From: Tetradesmus obliquus
Lineage: Eukaryota > Chlorophyta > Chlorophyceae > Sphaeropleales > Scenedesmaceae
DNA length: 64,000 bases
Reading direction: 5' to 3'
NCBI GenBank assembly: GCA_030272155.1
Contig: CP126196.1
Coordinates: 4,774,501-4,838,500 of the forward strand
Under the pieces are notes generated by a model. It made no database searches. It saw nothing but the letters and a program-made list of their open reading frames with translations, and had not been told where the DNA came from. Each line of letters opens with the position of its first letter. Position 1 is the first letter of the stretch. Made by a program: the position numbers and the translations under genes. Positions 50,460 through 61,838 of the stretch are shown piece by piece.

Positions 50460-51380
50460 GCACGCAGCACCCAGCAGCTGTGCCTGCCTGCATGTGTCTT
50501 GATCATCAGGCTACCGAGGCGCCTGCTGGGCCTGCTGCAACGGCAAAAGTTTTGTGGCGGGTGTCGTCAGCAACAACCTCCTCAGTGCCAGCACATAGCT
50601 GATCGCTGCTCTCACTACACTGCTGAGATTCACGCTGTAGTTCATGATCATAGCCCACGTCTGCACTGTGACCCATTGTACCACTGCACTGCTCAACTTC
50701 ATGCTGCAGTTCATGACCATAGCTTACTTCTTCACAGTGAACATTCTGTACTACCATGACGGCCGGCGCTGGCGCACGAGGGATGTCGGGGCACTCTGTG
50801 AGTCATGCACATTGTCGGTCGGCAGCTGAACACATGTTGCAAGCAGGTGCACTTGGTTGTGTTGCAAGCAGATGATACAAGTGTGTGTACGCTGTGCATT
50901 GTTGTTCTGGGTGGTGTCGGATGAGCTGCAGCCATGCAGCATTGATGATTGCTGCATGGCTGCGCTCATCAGCTAGATGGTCAAGGCAGCGTGTGGTGGG
51001 ATGAAAGCAGACCAAGGGCAATGTTTCATCTGCTAGCCAAGCAGCACAAAACCGCACAGCACCGCCATGTCGCCACGTTGAAATGTGGTACTGCTCACCA
51101 CCTCTCAGCTGTTGACAGAGAGTTTGCATGTAAGCATGCTGATCACTTTCAGCTGTGTTGCACTTGATGCTGCGCTTATGGTGCGCCGTCCTTTGCTCTG
51201 CGTGGTGCGTGCTTCAAAGCGAAGCACTCACATCTGGCATGTACCCTGGCGCGTGTTGGCTGCTTGAACTGTGCAGGGAAGCGCGCGTACGCACCCATTG
51301 TGCTGGACTATGAGCGCCGCAAGCGAGCAGCAGCAAAGAAGGCCACAGAAAACATCACAGGCGGCCTGAATCAGCAGTAG
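49585..51380 (+). CDS. Small two-helix membrane protein, HIG1-like
   Basis: Exons 49585-49719, 50289-50339, 50710-50797 and 51277-51380 join in phase into 125 codons. The predicted order is a polar start (MSTDEYYAEDTFGGG), a helix (TGPFLAAGFSAILGSFGMAS), a short Arg-rich loop (RSPNLSFRWLQRRVGAQ), a second helix (FMTIAYFFTVNILYYHDGRR) and a basic tail. The two helices with an RxRVxAQ-like loop recall the HIG1 domain of respiratory supercomplex or cytochrome-oxidase assembly factors of the mitochondrial inner membrane. The match is short, so the family call is tentative. Intron 2 has an echo of the exon 3 start. Confidence 0.55.
50418..50459 (+). repeat. (CAG)n tract in intron 2 of the HIG1-like gene
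   Basis: About 13-14 CAG units, intronic. Confidence 0.9.
50630..50680 (+). repeat. Echo of the HIG1-like exon 3 acceptor edge
   Basis: cacgctgtagttcatgatca and following bases resemble the true junction tgctgcag|ttcatgaccata 69 bp later. The copy's acceptor reads gtag. Confidence 0.75.
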
Positions 51381-52595
51381 TCCTGGACAGTACAGAGACA
51401 GGTTGCTTCGACAACCGCCCCAGTTGCTGCAAGCAATGGCAGCAGCTGCTTGCAGGAAGTTCTGCAGGGCAGCTTGCAGGAAAGCTGTGTTTGTTGACCA
51501 GCATTGCAGTACCCCCAATCTCGTGGACAGCTATGCAGTGCTCAGGACCCAGCTGCTGGCTGTTTGTGCCTTGCTTGGTTGGCTGCGATGGCGTACGGTC
51601 GGTGCCGCAGCGCCAGCTGTCAAGTGCAGATGCTTGTAGCAGCTGCTGTCTCAGCTTGAATCTGACACAGCGCGCTGGCGCAGCCACAGCAGTTGAGGCG
51701 CTGTGCAATGGCAGTGATGGTCGCCAGCTTTGAGCGCTGGTGCCACCCCCGTATTCCCCGTATGCATGCGCACTTGCGGGGCGGGGCACGAGTGCTGGGA
51801 GCAACTGCAGCAGATCGGCAGCAATCTGCATCAGCATGCGCACACTGCAGCGTGCTGCGCAGCATCCGCATAGCACGGCGGCCTCCCTGCAACAGCCGCT
51901 GCTGATTTGTACGATTGTCGGTTGTTGCACCACCGTGCTGCCTAGCGCGCACACTGGTGCGATGGAAAATGATGTCAACGCCGTAGGGTGTTGCACACGC
52001 GCCATTCAACTGGCAGCAGCTGAGGTGGAAGTGGACGGCTGTTCAACCACCACCTGCTCAGCCGCTGTCCACACTCGTGGCTGGAGTCATTGAGCATTAC
52101 TTTCTGTTGTTGAGGCATATCTTGTGTGTGGTTGGAGTGTGACTTTGTCATTCAGTTGAGAGCATAGGCTGGCTTGTGCGCCGTGATCATCAGTGCAGGG
52201 TCAGCACTGCCAGTGCGTTGTCCAGGTGGCATTGCAACATGGCATTCCTTGCGAGCTTGGATCTGCTGGATATGGCCAGCAAGCTGTCCCTGTTGAGGAG
52301 CGTGTGGACGATTGTGAGCAGGATTATTGGGCCGTCCTAAACACAGGTGCCTTCCCTGGCCTTGCAGAGCAGCATACTCGTGCTGCTGAATGTCCTACTG
52401 CTGTAACAGTCATTGACTGTACCCTAACCTACCACCATGTGACACAGCCCCAGGGGACAGGGCCATGCCAATTGGATTGCACTGTCGTCCACGCTTCTAT
52501 TTTGCATATTCTTTTTGCTGTATCGCCTGCTGCACGAGCCAGCGGCGCAAGTCTACAACACAGCAGCAGCAGCACAGCAGAAACCAGCTGCAAGG
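51381..52595. other. Intergenic region
   Basis: 3' flank of the HIG1-like gene and upstream region of the OEP24-like gene. No conserved exon seen. Confidence 0.5.
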
Positions 52596-54723
52596 ATGGG
52601 CAACAAGGCTACACCAAAGGCTTCAATTACTCTGCTGGAGAAGGCAGACGATGGGTGGAAGTTTGCCCGCTCTCCCAGTGCAGCAGGCGACTTCAGCCTG
52701 AAGCACAAGCTGGGCAAGAAGCTGACCATGGGCGTGGGCTTCACCGTAAGCAACCTTTATAATTTGATTTGAATTGTTCGACCGCGATTGCTTGAGCTCG
52801 CTACGGCAATATACATGCTGATCTGGACTGCGTGTGGCTGCGTGGCTGTGTGATCGACGCCACGGGGGCCTGTATCACCCTTATGCATATGCAAATTCAT
52901 CTTTGCTTCTCTTACTCAGCGTTAAACGTGCTTGCTGCGGTTGCAGGACAACACTGTGCGGAAGATCAAGTCCATCCCAGGGCTGGTGCTGTCAGCTGAC
53001 CTGCAGGTACAATTCTGGCACCAGGCAGCAATCACAGCAGGGCACAGCAAAGGGCGTCATTGAAAATTTAGCATTTGCGGGGATCATAGCGGCACAGCCC
53101 CCGCGTTCTGGCAGTTTCTACAGCCCAGCTATGTTTACAGTCAGCAGCTGCAGTGCTGTTTTGCGGGGACCACAAAGGGCGCTGGTTGCTGTGCCCTGTT
53201 CGGCAACCATGCGGCGCAAGGTGCAGCTTGCATCTGTTACATGGCAACGGAGCAGCTGCACTGCTGCAGGCTGTGATGCACACCAGCATATCAGCAGCAA
53301 GTTAGACCTATGAGCAGTAGAGCACATGTGCACTCTGCCGCACACGCACAGCAGTTGACTCATCACCAGGCCATACACATGTGATGCGTCCAACACCAGC
53401 GGCCTTAAACGTCAGGCCGGTCTGTCACCCTGCCTTGTGATTGCCTGTGCACACACCAAAACCCTTTACCAGAAACCCTTCTTTTCCGTCCTTGCTTCCT
53501 GCAGGCTCGCAACGACCTCAAGCTGAGTGTCAGCCACAACCTCGCCAGCAAGGCCAGCAAGCTGGGCTTCACGCACGACCGCAAGCTCAACGGCAAGAAG
53601 ACCACCATCAAGGTGCGGCGTGCTGGCGGGCTTGCTGTGATCATAGTATGTTACATGTTGATCGCCTGGCCGGCGTAGGCAGTGGGACATGCTGTTGCAA
53701 GTGCTGGCCAGAGGCATGCTATGAGGTGCTGCTGGCTGACGCAGGCCTGGATGGCTGGCAGCTGCAAGCCGTGTGGCTGTTGCCTGGTCGGCTGCCGCAG
53801 CTGGTGACGCTGGGTTTGGTGGAAGTGCTTGTACAAGGAATGCCTGGTGTCATGAACATCTATGTGACTTTGTTGCTGCAGCCGCAGTCAAGCATCTAAC
53901 ACACTCCGCCCTTATGTCACCCACTGTGCTGTGCGTCCCTGCCGCTGTGTTGTTGGCTGCCCTGCAGCTCAACTACCTGACCAAGACCAAGAACGTGGCA
54001 GGCGAGGTCATCAGTGCACTGGCAGCCAACAAGAAGGCCACAGTGGCCTTCACTGAGAAGCAGGTGGGCCCTTTTAGTGTGTTCGGTCAGTGTATGGTGG
54101 GTTGATGCCGTCATATTATAGGGATCCTGCCTTTGTTCTCTTTGCTTGCTGTGGGGTTGTTGGTCACCGCAGGGGACCAGGTTCTGTGCAATTGCTGGGT
54201 GAAGTCATGCTGTTGCTTCAGTATGGTTTCACTATGGCTTTGCGCCTGGCTATTTTTGCTGCGCCATGTCACCAGCCTGAAAAGCGTGTTCACGGATGAC
54301 ACGTGCACCCACCCACGAATGACCGTGCCGTTGTTTCTCTCTGTGTTTTCTCTCAGCTGCGCCATGTCACCAACGTGAGGATCGCGCTTACCGGCGACAA
54401 GTGCACTCACTGGCCCACCGAATCAACACGCACTTGTTTTCCGCTTTGTTCTTTGTCCGCTGCGCCAGGTCACCAACGTGAAGATCGCGCTCACCGACGA
54501 CAAGTGGACCTACGAGCCCAGCTACAACCTGGTCAAAAAGGCGCCCAGCCTCGCCATCAGCAGGCCCATGCACGGAGGCAAGTACAAGTTCGGCTGGAAC
54601 CTCAAGACCGACGACCTCTCGCTCGAGTACGGATACAAGGCACTCAAGTTCGTGGCGTTCAAGTCGCCCAACCAGCCCGTGCCCCGCGTGGCTGCGTCCT
54701 TCGAGCACGACCTGGAGTTCTAA
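52596..54723 (+). CDS. OEP24-like beta-barrel protein of the plastid outer envelope
   Basis: Exons 52596-52745, 52947-53006, 53505-53612, 53968-54063 and 54469-54723, all phase 0, give 222 codons, close to the roughly 213 of plant OEP24. There are many short alternating strands and no helical membrane segment or transit peptide, as expected of an outer-envelope barrel. The C-terminal half is most telling: VTNVKIALTDDKWTYEPSYN, LAISRPMHGGKYKFGWNLK, LSLEYGYKALKFVAF and the end FEHDLEF. These recall the TTFEPCYDLAKN and end-strand pattern of OEP24, a cation-preferring metabolite pore. Similarity is remote, so another barrel family (VDAC/OEP-type) remains possible. Intron 4 has two decayed echoes of the last exon start. 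Confidence 0.6.
54255..54420 (+). repeat. Two echoes of the OEP24-like exon 5 acceptor edge, acceptors lost
   Basis: The true junction gcgccag|gtcaccaacgtgaa is preceded by copies at about 54261 (gcgccatgtcaccagcctga) and 54359 (gcgccatgtcaccaacgtga). Both have the AG acceptor changed to AT. Period about 100 bp. Confidence 0.88.
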
Positions 54724-57060
54724 TTGTTATCAAAGTATACAAATATGTGACATGTTAATTTTGACGTGTTACGTGACGTGCCACAAAGCAGCGTGTTTGC
54801 TGCAAGGCAGGCAGGGCTTGACAGCAGGTGTTGGCCTTTAGGTAGCGTTCAGCTAGGGGCCTGCGCGGCAGAATCTGCCGCTGCTGGTGTTCACACTGTG
54901 ATGTGGCGCAGGCCATACATACACTAATGCATGCCCATGAGCAAGCGTGGAGCATCACACATAGCCGGCTGGGTGCTTCACAGCGTGCTCATGTGTAGCT
55001 AGGAACTGCTGCTGCGCTTGGTGTGTGTATGCTTGCACCAGTGCGCAGATTTTTCACACATACTGTTCTTTCGTGGACTGCTGCGGCGCGCTTAGCGGAC
55101 TCGTGATGTAACCACCTTGCTCCGTCTGGGACCGTACGTGTGCTGTATGAGTTTGAGGTGGCAGGTATCGTTGCCTGCGCAGTCATGCTCGCGGTAGCCT
55201 TGCATGTGTGTTGGGTGCCTGCTACAAAGATTGCTAGTCATCTGCATGGCATGTATGAGACTCTCAGAATCTGAAGCTTACACCGAGAAGACGTCCTGGA
55301 GACGAGCAGCAGCTGCTTTAGTCCACAAGGCTTGGCGAGCGCATTGCGGCGCCTGCAACCAATTGCACCGCCACACATGAGGCACGGCCTGTAACACCAC
55401 ACACAAGTGTACTTCCAGCGGCATGGGCATTGCTTGAAGCATTGCAGCAAACTTTGCCATGCCTTGAAGGGATGTGTACAGATGCCGGATAATCTGCCCG
55501 CCAGCACTACACACAGATAGAACTGGCCCAAGGCTGCTTCAGCGCAAGCTTGTAAAGATGGACAGTGTAGCATGAAAAAAGCAAAGCTGCGCACCTTCAA
55601 GCAAAGCTTGTGCTGAACTCTATTAAACCCTCCCAACAGCTCAATGCAAAGCACAGAGCGTCGCAGTACCGGCATGGGAACGCCGCAGAGACAGCGGTAA
55701 TATAAGATAAAACGGCTCCTGTTTGATACGCAAGCAATTTGCAGTGCTGAAGACTGTTGGTGCCTTGCATGCCTGCCTGCAGCAGCAGCACAGCCAGCCA
55801 GTGCCGGTGCAGCAGCAAGGCTGCAGTGCTGGTGACAACAGACTACCGAAGGACAAACACACTTCCACACAAATCAAACAGCAGCAGCCACACCAAGCAG
55901 GTGTGTGACGAAGTGTGAAACAATTGATAGTGTTGGTCAGCCTAGAGGACTTGATATGTCCCACACTGATATCGACGACGGAGGGGCAGAACCATCGACC
56001 ACCAACATCAACTGTCAATGTTCGCACCAATCCTGCAAAGCTATAACCGCTGTGTGTGCAATACAACACATGACGGCACAGAGCAGCGGCCTTTGCAACT
56101 TCAACCAGCAGCATACTATGCTTGGTACTCTGCGTACCTGTGCTGCAATATAATAGGCGAACAACAAACACCACAAGTGGGGACCACATAAACTTGCAGC
56201 CTGCAAATGATTCCAACGCATAACAGTAATAGACTGCCCAATGAGCCTGTCACTAGCTCCTTAAACGGGCGAGGTTGCCAACATACAACTGTCACCGGCC
56301 AGTGCCACTGCCACCGGCGCCACTCTGCAAGTGCAGGTGAAGGTATACTCTGACTTGGCTGACGACCAATACGTGAGACACAGTACTTTGAGCACCAACA
56401 GTGCTTCACACGGACAGCAGATAAGCTACCTACAGCACCAGCAGCTTCAAGCAGCCCACTCAGTGGCTGGCTTTGAGCGTACATATGCATGACAGTGGTT
56501 GAACAGTGTGGCATGGACAATGCCATGGTAGACAACCGAGCACCTTCCTTCCAATCCTCACGTCAACACAGCTGCGACATAGGCCATGCCTGACTTGCCA
56601 AGATCAGATTGCCCTCACCAACACATCGCATGACGGATAAAGCCCCTTTGACGCAGTGCGTCTCTGCAAGCAAGCAGTGCGCGAGGTGCACCTCATGCTG
56701 TTGTCAGTGCCAGCACTGCATGTTTCACCACGACCCTGTCAACCTGGCACATCAGATCATGCTACTCACAGCACGCTGCAACAGATCATCCCCCATTGAC
56801 AAACCAAAAACAAGCATGCCTCAGGTCAAGCAATAGCACCCGCATAAGTAAACAACGCTCTATGTAGCAACACAGCCACCCCACCGCGGCACAGCGGGCA
56901 GGCACTGCCAGCTGCCATAGCTCTCAAAACCAGACACTCAACCAGCCCTGCTTACCCAATCAAACTAGACGTCCAAAAGCGCGCTACAGCCCACAACCCA
57001 ACCACATCAAGGCACAGCACCACCAACACAGTCATGTGACCCCAGCTGCGAGCAACACAC
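54724..57060. other. Intergenic region between convergent genes
   Basis: No conserved exon, RNA gene or long repeat seen on either strand. Confidence 0.5.
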
Positions 57061-57103
57061 AAGATGCAGGACGCGCCATCAGCTGCACAGCCATCTGCTG
57101 GTG

Positions 57104-57480
57104 ACGTCAACCGGCATCAGCGGTCACAGCTTGGTCACCCGCAACACCGACCCCGTAATGCCCACCAGCTGTGCGGCAACGAGCTGCTCCAAGCGCACAC
57201 AGCGCACACATCATTGGAGCAGCTCGTTGCCGCAGGCCCCAGCGCACACAGCGCAGCTCCTGCACAACCATCCGCTATACAACGGCCATGAGCGAGTCAC
57301 AGCTGGGTCACCCGCACCACCGAGCCTGCATTTGCCGTCAACTGCGCGGCCACCAGCTGCTCAACACGCAGCTTTCCGGCTGCACCGCGGTCAGCTCATA
57401 CTCGCGAGCCAGCAGCGCCAGCAGCACCTTTGCTTCCACCATGAACAGACACACATGCGGCCCAGAGCCAAATCCACCTG
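57104..57480 (-). repeat. Two echoes of the P450 terminal exon
   Basis: 57290-57480 copies most of the P450 C-terminus, from the heme loop to the stop region. It includes a 12-nt in-frame loss just after the heme-cysteine codon. 57108-57195 copies the last 80 bp again. Both lie downstream of the true stop (57550). Confidence 0.88.
57172..57234. repeat. 21-bp perfect inverted repeat with 21-nt loop
   Basis: 57172-57192 (tgcggcaacgagctgctcc...) is the exact reverse complement of 57214-57234. It lies at the edge of the second P450 echo, so one arm is inverted relative to the tandem copies. Confidence 0.95.
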
Positions 57481-57549
57481 GTCATACCGCAAATCCTGCG
57501 GCTGCATTGCCACCAGCTGAGCTAGTTATCAAAGCCAAGGTTCAGCCGG

Positions 57550-58594
57550 TCACAGCTTGGTCACCCGAACGACTGACCCGGCATTTGCCGTCAACTGCGC
57601 CGCCATGAGCTGCTCAAAGCGCAGCTCCTCAGGCTGCACTGCCGCAATGTCATACTCCCTTGCCAGCAGCGCCAGCAGCACCTTCGCTTCCACCATGAAC
57701 AGGCTCATGCCCAGGCACACGTGCGGCCCGGAGCCAAACGTCAGCAGGCCGGACGACCCCCGCACATCATCCTCACTTGTTTTGAGCCAGCGCTCAGGCT
57801 TGAACTGCTGCTGCAGCAGGCTATGGTCCACGTAGCTCCAGGCAGCTGCTGCTGCTGCCAGGTCAGCAGGGTGCTGCGTGAGGCCCGCCAGGCCGGAGGG
57901 GTTGAGTAGATTGTCGGCAAAGTTGGAGCCCACAAAGGTGGACAGGTACAGCAGCGAGCCTGCAGGAATGAACTTGCCGCCGATCTACATGGGTGCAGAG
58001 CCGGAAAGGCGAAGGGACAGTGAGCGGGGTTTGCGGTGCGTGTGAGCATGATAGGCAACGAGGCACTATGGCAGTGCATAGCAGGGATGTCCGCCGCGCG
58101 CCACAACAGGAGGGTCTACTGTGGCAGCGCACAACAGGATGGAGCAAGCCGCTGGCGCAGCAGGACAGCCTGTCACATCGACGGCATAAGCACAACAAGC
58201 AAACAGGAGGCACCGCGTTTTCTTTGCTTGCAGAGCTGCTTAGTTAATGTGCGGCCGCACCTGCAGTCTAGCAGGGTCCGCCGCATCATGGCCTCCACAG
58301 GTCGCACCAGGCACATCGCTTCCTTGACAACTGCCTCCTCCATCGCCAACGTTTGTGCGCAGGACTACGTATGATAACCTTTTGAAAAACACAATTTACT
58401 CATCTATTCGTGCAGCAGCATGATATATGTGCTGCCGCACCTGCAGGTCTAGCAGTGTCCGCCGCATCATTGCCCCCGCGGGTGGCGCTAGGCGCAGCGC
58501 CTCCTTCACGACTGCCTCCGCATATGCCATGGAGTCAACAGCAGCCAGGCTCAGGCCGGGGCCGTGCTGCGCAACCACCTGCGACAGCAGCAGT

Positions 58595-58632
<38 letters not shown>

Positions 58633-59528
58633 GCATGAGGAGGTTGAACTGGTCAGTGTGCAGCCTTGATGTTGCGCCTGACGCTGTATACGATACATTG
58701 AAGGACACCAAGCAGCTGCTGCACAGGTCGCACGCGCACCCGATGCTGCTCCGCCCCAAGCGGTGCATGACCCGGGGCGCCTGGCAACCATCACCAACAC
58801 AGTGCAAGGCAGCAATGCAAAAAAGGGACAAACAGAGAGCCTGCGCAGCGCTGCATACCAGCCACACCTGCTGCTGCTCCTGCCGCAATTTCTGCATGAA
58901 GCCACGCGCTTGCGCCAGCACAGCCAACAGAATGCAAGGCAAAGACGCCAATGATCATAACAAAGAGCCTGTGCAGCCTCACCTGCTGCTGCTCCTGCCG
59001 CAGCTTCTGCATCACTTCAGGGGCTTGTGCCAGCATGGCCAGCGCTGCTGTGGCACCACCACCGCTGGTGTCAGTGCCGGCCAGCAGCAAGCTGATGCCG
59101 CTCTCTGCAATGGTGTCCTCGCTCAGCTCCGCACCGCCCTGCAATATTCAAACATATCCGCAATCGTCAGTGTACAAGTGTCCGCAACTGCACGATACTG
59201 ATGCTGAAGGATGGGTCATAAGCCCCGCTTTGCTACGACTCGCCCTGCAGCACATCCAATGATATGACAGCGGACATTCCTACGCACGCAGCATCTGCGG
59301 TGAGAGTTGACGCACTGTTACCACTGTAATGACACGCAGCATCTGCCAAGTCCTCGCAACGACACCAGAGCAGTGCCAGCAGCCTCGCCGCACCTGGTTG
59401 GCACGGTGTGACTTGAGGGACAGCTCGAACGCGCTCGCGCCGTCGCCGCTGCTGGCGTCGGCCTGCCGTATGACCTCCTTTATGTCTGCCAGCAGCGCTG
59501 CCTTGGCCTCAATGCCCTTGCGGAAGCT

Positions 59529-59562
<34 letters not shown>

Positions 59563-61793
59563 CAGCATCAGCATCAGCATCAGCATCAGCAGCAGCATCA
59601 GCAGCAGCATCAGCAGCAGCGGCGGCGGGTGAGTGTGTTCTGGTAGCGAGCGAGCAACCGCGTGCAGGAGAGCCGGGGTTGCCTGGGTGTGGCACATGAG
59701 TGCGGGCGCAGCAGCACTGACACAGCACTAGCCTAACCGTATCTTCGGGTGTGTGCAGGCTCCACCGGACCGTGGCAGCTGGCGGTGCCTGGGACACATT
59801 GAAATTGGCTGCAATGGCACTAACTCAACATGCTGGCACTGGCACAGCATGCATCAGGGTCATGTCGACAGGGCAGTTCACTTCAGTGTACAAGCAGATT
59901 ATGCGGCGTTTGAGTGTTGCAGCGTGCTCACGTGGTGCCGGGCAGGTTGAGTGGCGGTGCCATCATGGCCTTGAACATAGCGTCAAGCTTGGCCTTGACT
60001 GCCGCACGCTGCTGCTCCGGCACATCAAAGTTGACCTGGCGGCGGCGGCAGCAGCAGCAGCAGCAGCAGGAGAAGAAGCAAGGGATGTCGACAAATGGCT
60101 GCTGCGCAGGCACTTGAGGGCTTTGTGACAGCAGGTTGGGTGCATGCCAGCAGCATATGCACGTGTGACAGCATGTGAGCGACAGCATGGCAATCTTTAT
60201 TACATAAATTGAATGATGCTCATGTCACATGAGCACATGAGTCATGTGATAACAGATGATATAGCTGAGCAACCCACCAGCAGCTGCGTGGAGAAGTCAA
60301 AGGCCAGCTGCCGCCCCTCCACAGCTAGGTCCACAACATCACGCATAGACCCTGAACCCAGGAAATGCATAAAGTTGAACTCTAAACTCAATACCCTAAA
60401 CCCACCAGCAGCTGCGTGGAGAAGTCAAAGGCCAGCTGCCGCCCCTCCACAGCCAGGTCGATGGAGCCCTCAGCAGCAGCCCACTGCGCCAGGTGGGACG
60501 CAGCGATGGCCTCCACCTTGCCCAACACCTGCAGCAGCACAATGTGAAAGCTGTGTCAGGGCCAATAGTGGAACAAAGCATGATTGCAACGATCCAGGTG
60601 GGACGCAGTGATGGCCTCCACCTTGCCCAACACCTGCAGCAGCACAGTAAAGTGATTCGCTTCGGTGCCAAGCTTACTGCATATGTCTGCGATGCAAAGC
60701 AGTGCATTGGCTTGTGTCAAAGTCAATCCAATGTTACACTTGCGTGATGTGCCAGGTGGACGCAGCGATGGCATCAACCTTGGCCCTGCACCTATATCAT
60801 GAGTATGCGCATGATAATGGCGATGTGTTGGTTCCATATTTCATAAGCATGCAGTTGCAATGGCAGGCGCTGGCACATGCCTCAACTGCTGCCCAGCGCC
60901 GCTGCATTACCCTCCAGCGTCCTCAATTGGCTGCGTTTTGGCGCTGATGCACACATCAAGAAGCTTTGCTGCTCCTGCTTGGCGCCAAAACAACCAAACC
61001 CACCTGCCGCAGCGCCTGCCGCGAGAAGCCGGGTGCTAGGGTCTTGCGCTGCACCATGCGTGCCGCAGGGTCGGCCATGGCCCTGTTGCCTGCCTCGCTG
61101 CCAATGGCCTGCAGCCCTGGGGGCGCCCAGAAGGCCATGACCTGCGGCAGATAGAAGACATGATGATTAATAAGAGAAGGGAGGGTGTGCCAAAGGAGGG
61201 AGTCGGGGGGAGAGGGAAAGCAGCCGATGGCCTGCAGCCCTGGGGGGCCCCAGAAGGCCATGACCTGCGGCAAGCGCGCATTAAAAGTGAAGGTGATATT
61301 GCATGTGAGGGGAGCGAGCAAGGAAAAGAGACATCACGAGCCCTTCTGCTGCGGATGGCCTGCAGCCCTGGGGGGGCCCAGAGAGGCCATGATGTGCGGC
61401 ACATAAGCAGTGAGGCCTCCTGAGAGAAGGGAGGGTGTGTTGAAGGAGGGAAGCAGGGGGAGTGAGAGAGCAGCCGGTTGCCTGCAGCCCTGGGGGAGCC
61501 CAGAAGGCCATGGCCTGCGGAAGATATGCAGTGAGGTTGGGTGACATTGCTGCTGTTGCTGCAGGAAGGTGGCTACAAGCAAAGATGGCTGCAGCCGCGC
61601 TTGCCTGTGTTTCAGCATCAGCAGGGAGAAATCTGCGCTGCCATCAACATGCTGCTGCCGCTGCCGCTGCTGCTGCTGCTGCTGCCGCCGCCGCTGCTGC
61701 AAGCTTACTGCGCCGTCATGCCGCAGCAGGCTCTTGCTGGTGTCATACCAAGCACAGCCACCACCAACATGCTGCTGCTGCTGCTGAAGCCGC

Positions 61794-61838
<45 letters not shown>

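Noticed and set aside
51355-52005. 216-residue minus-strand frame
   Set aside because: No conserved motif or splice support. It overlaps the end of the HIG1-like gene on the other strand.
60395-60406. Telomere-like ccctaaaccc
   Set aside because: Single short occurrence at a P450 donor site, with no tandem array.
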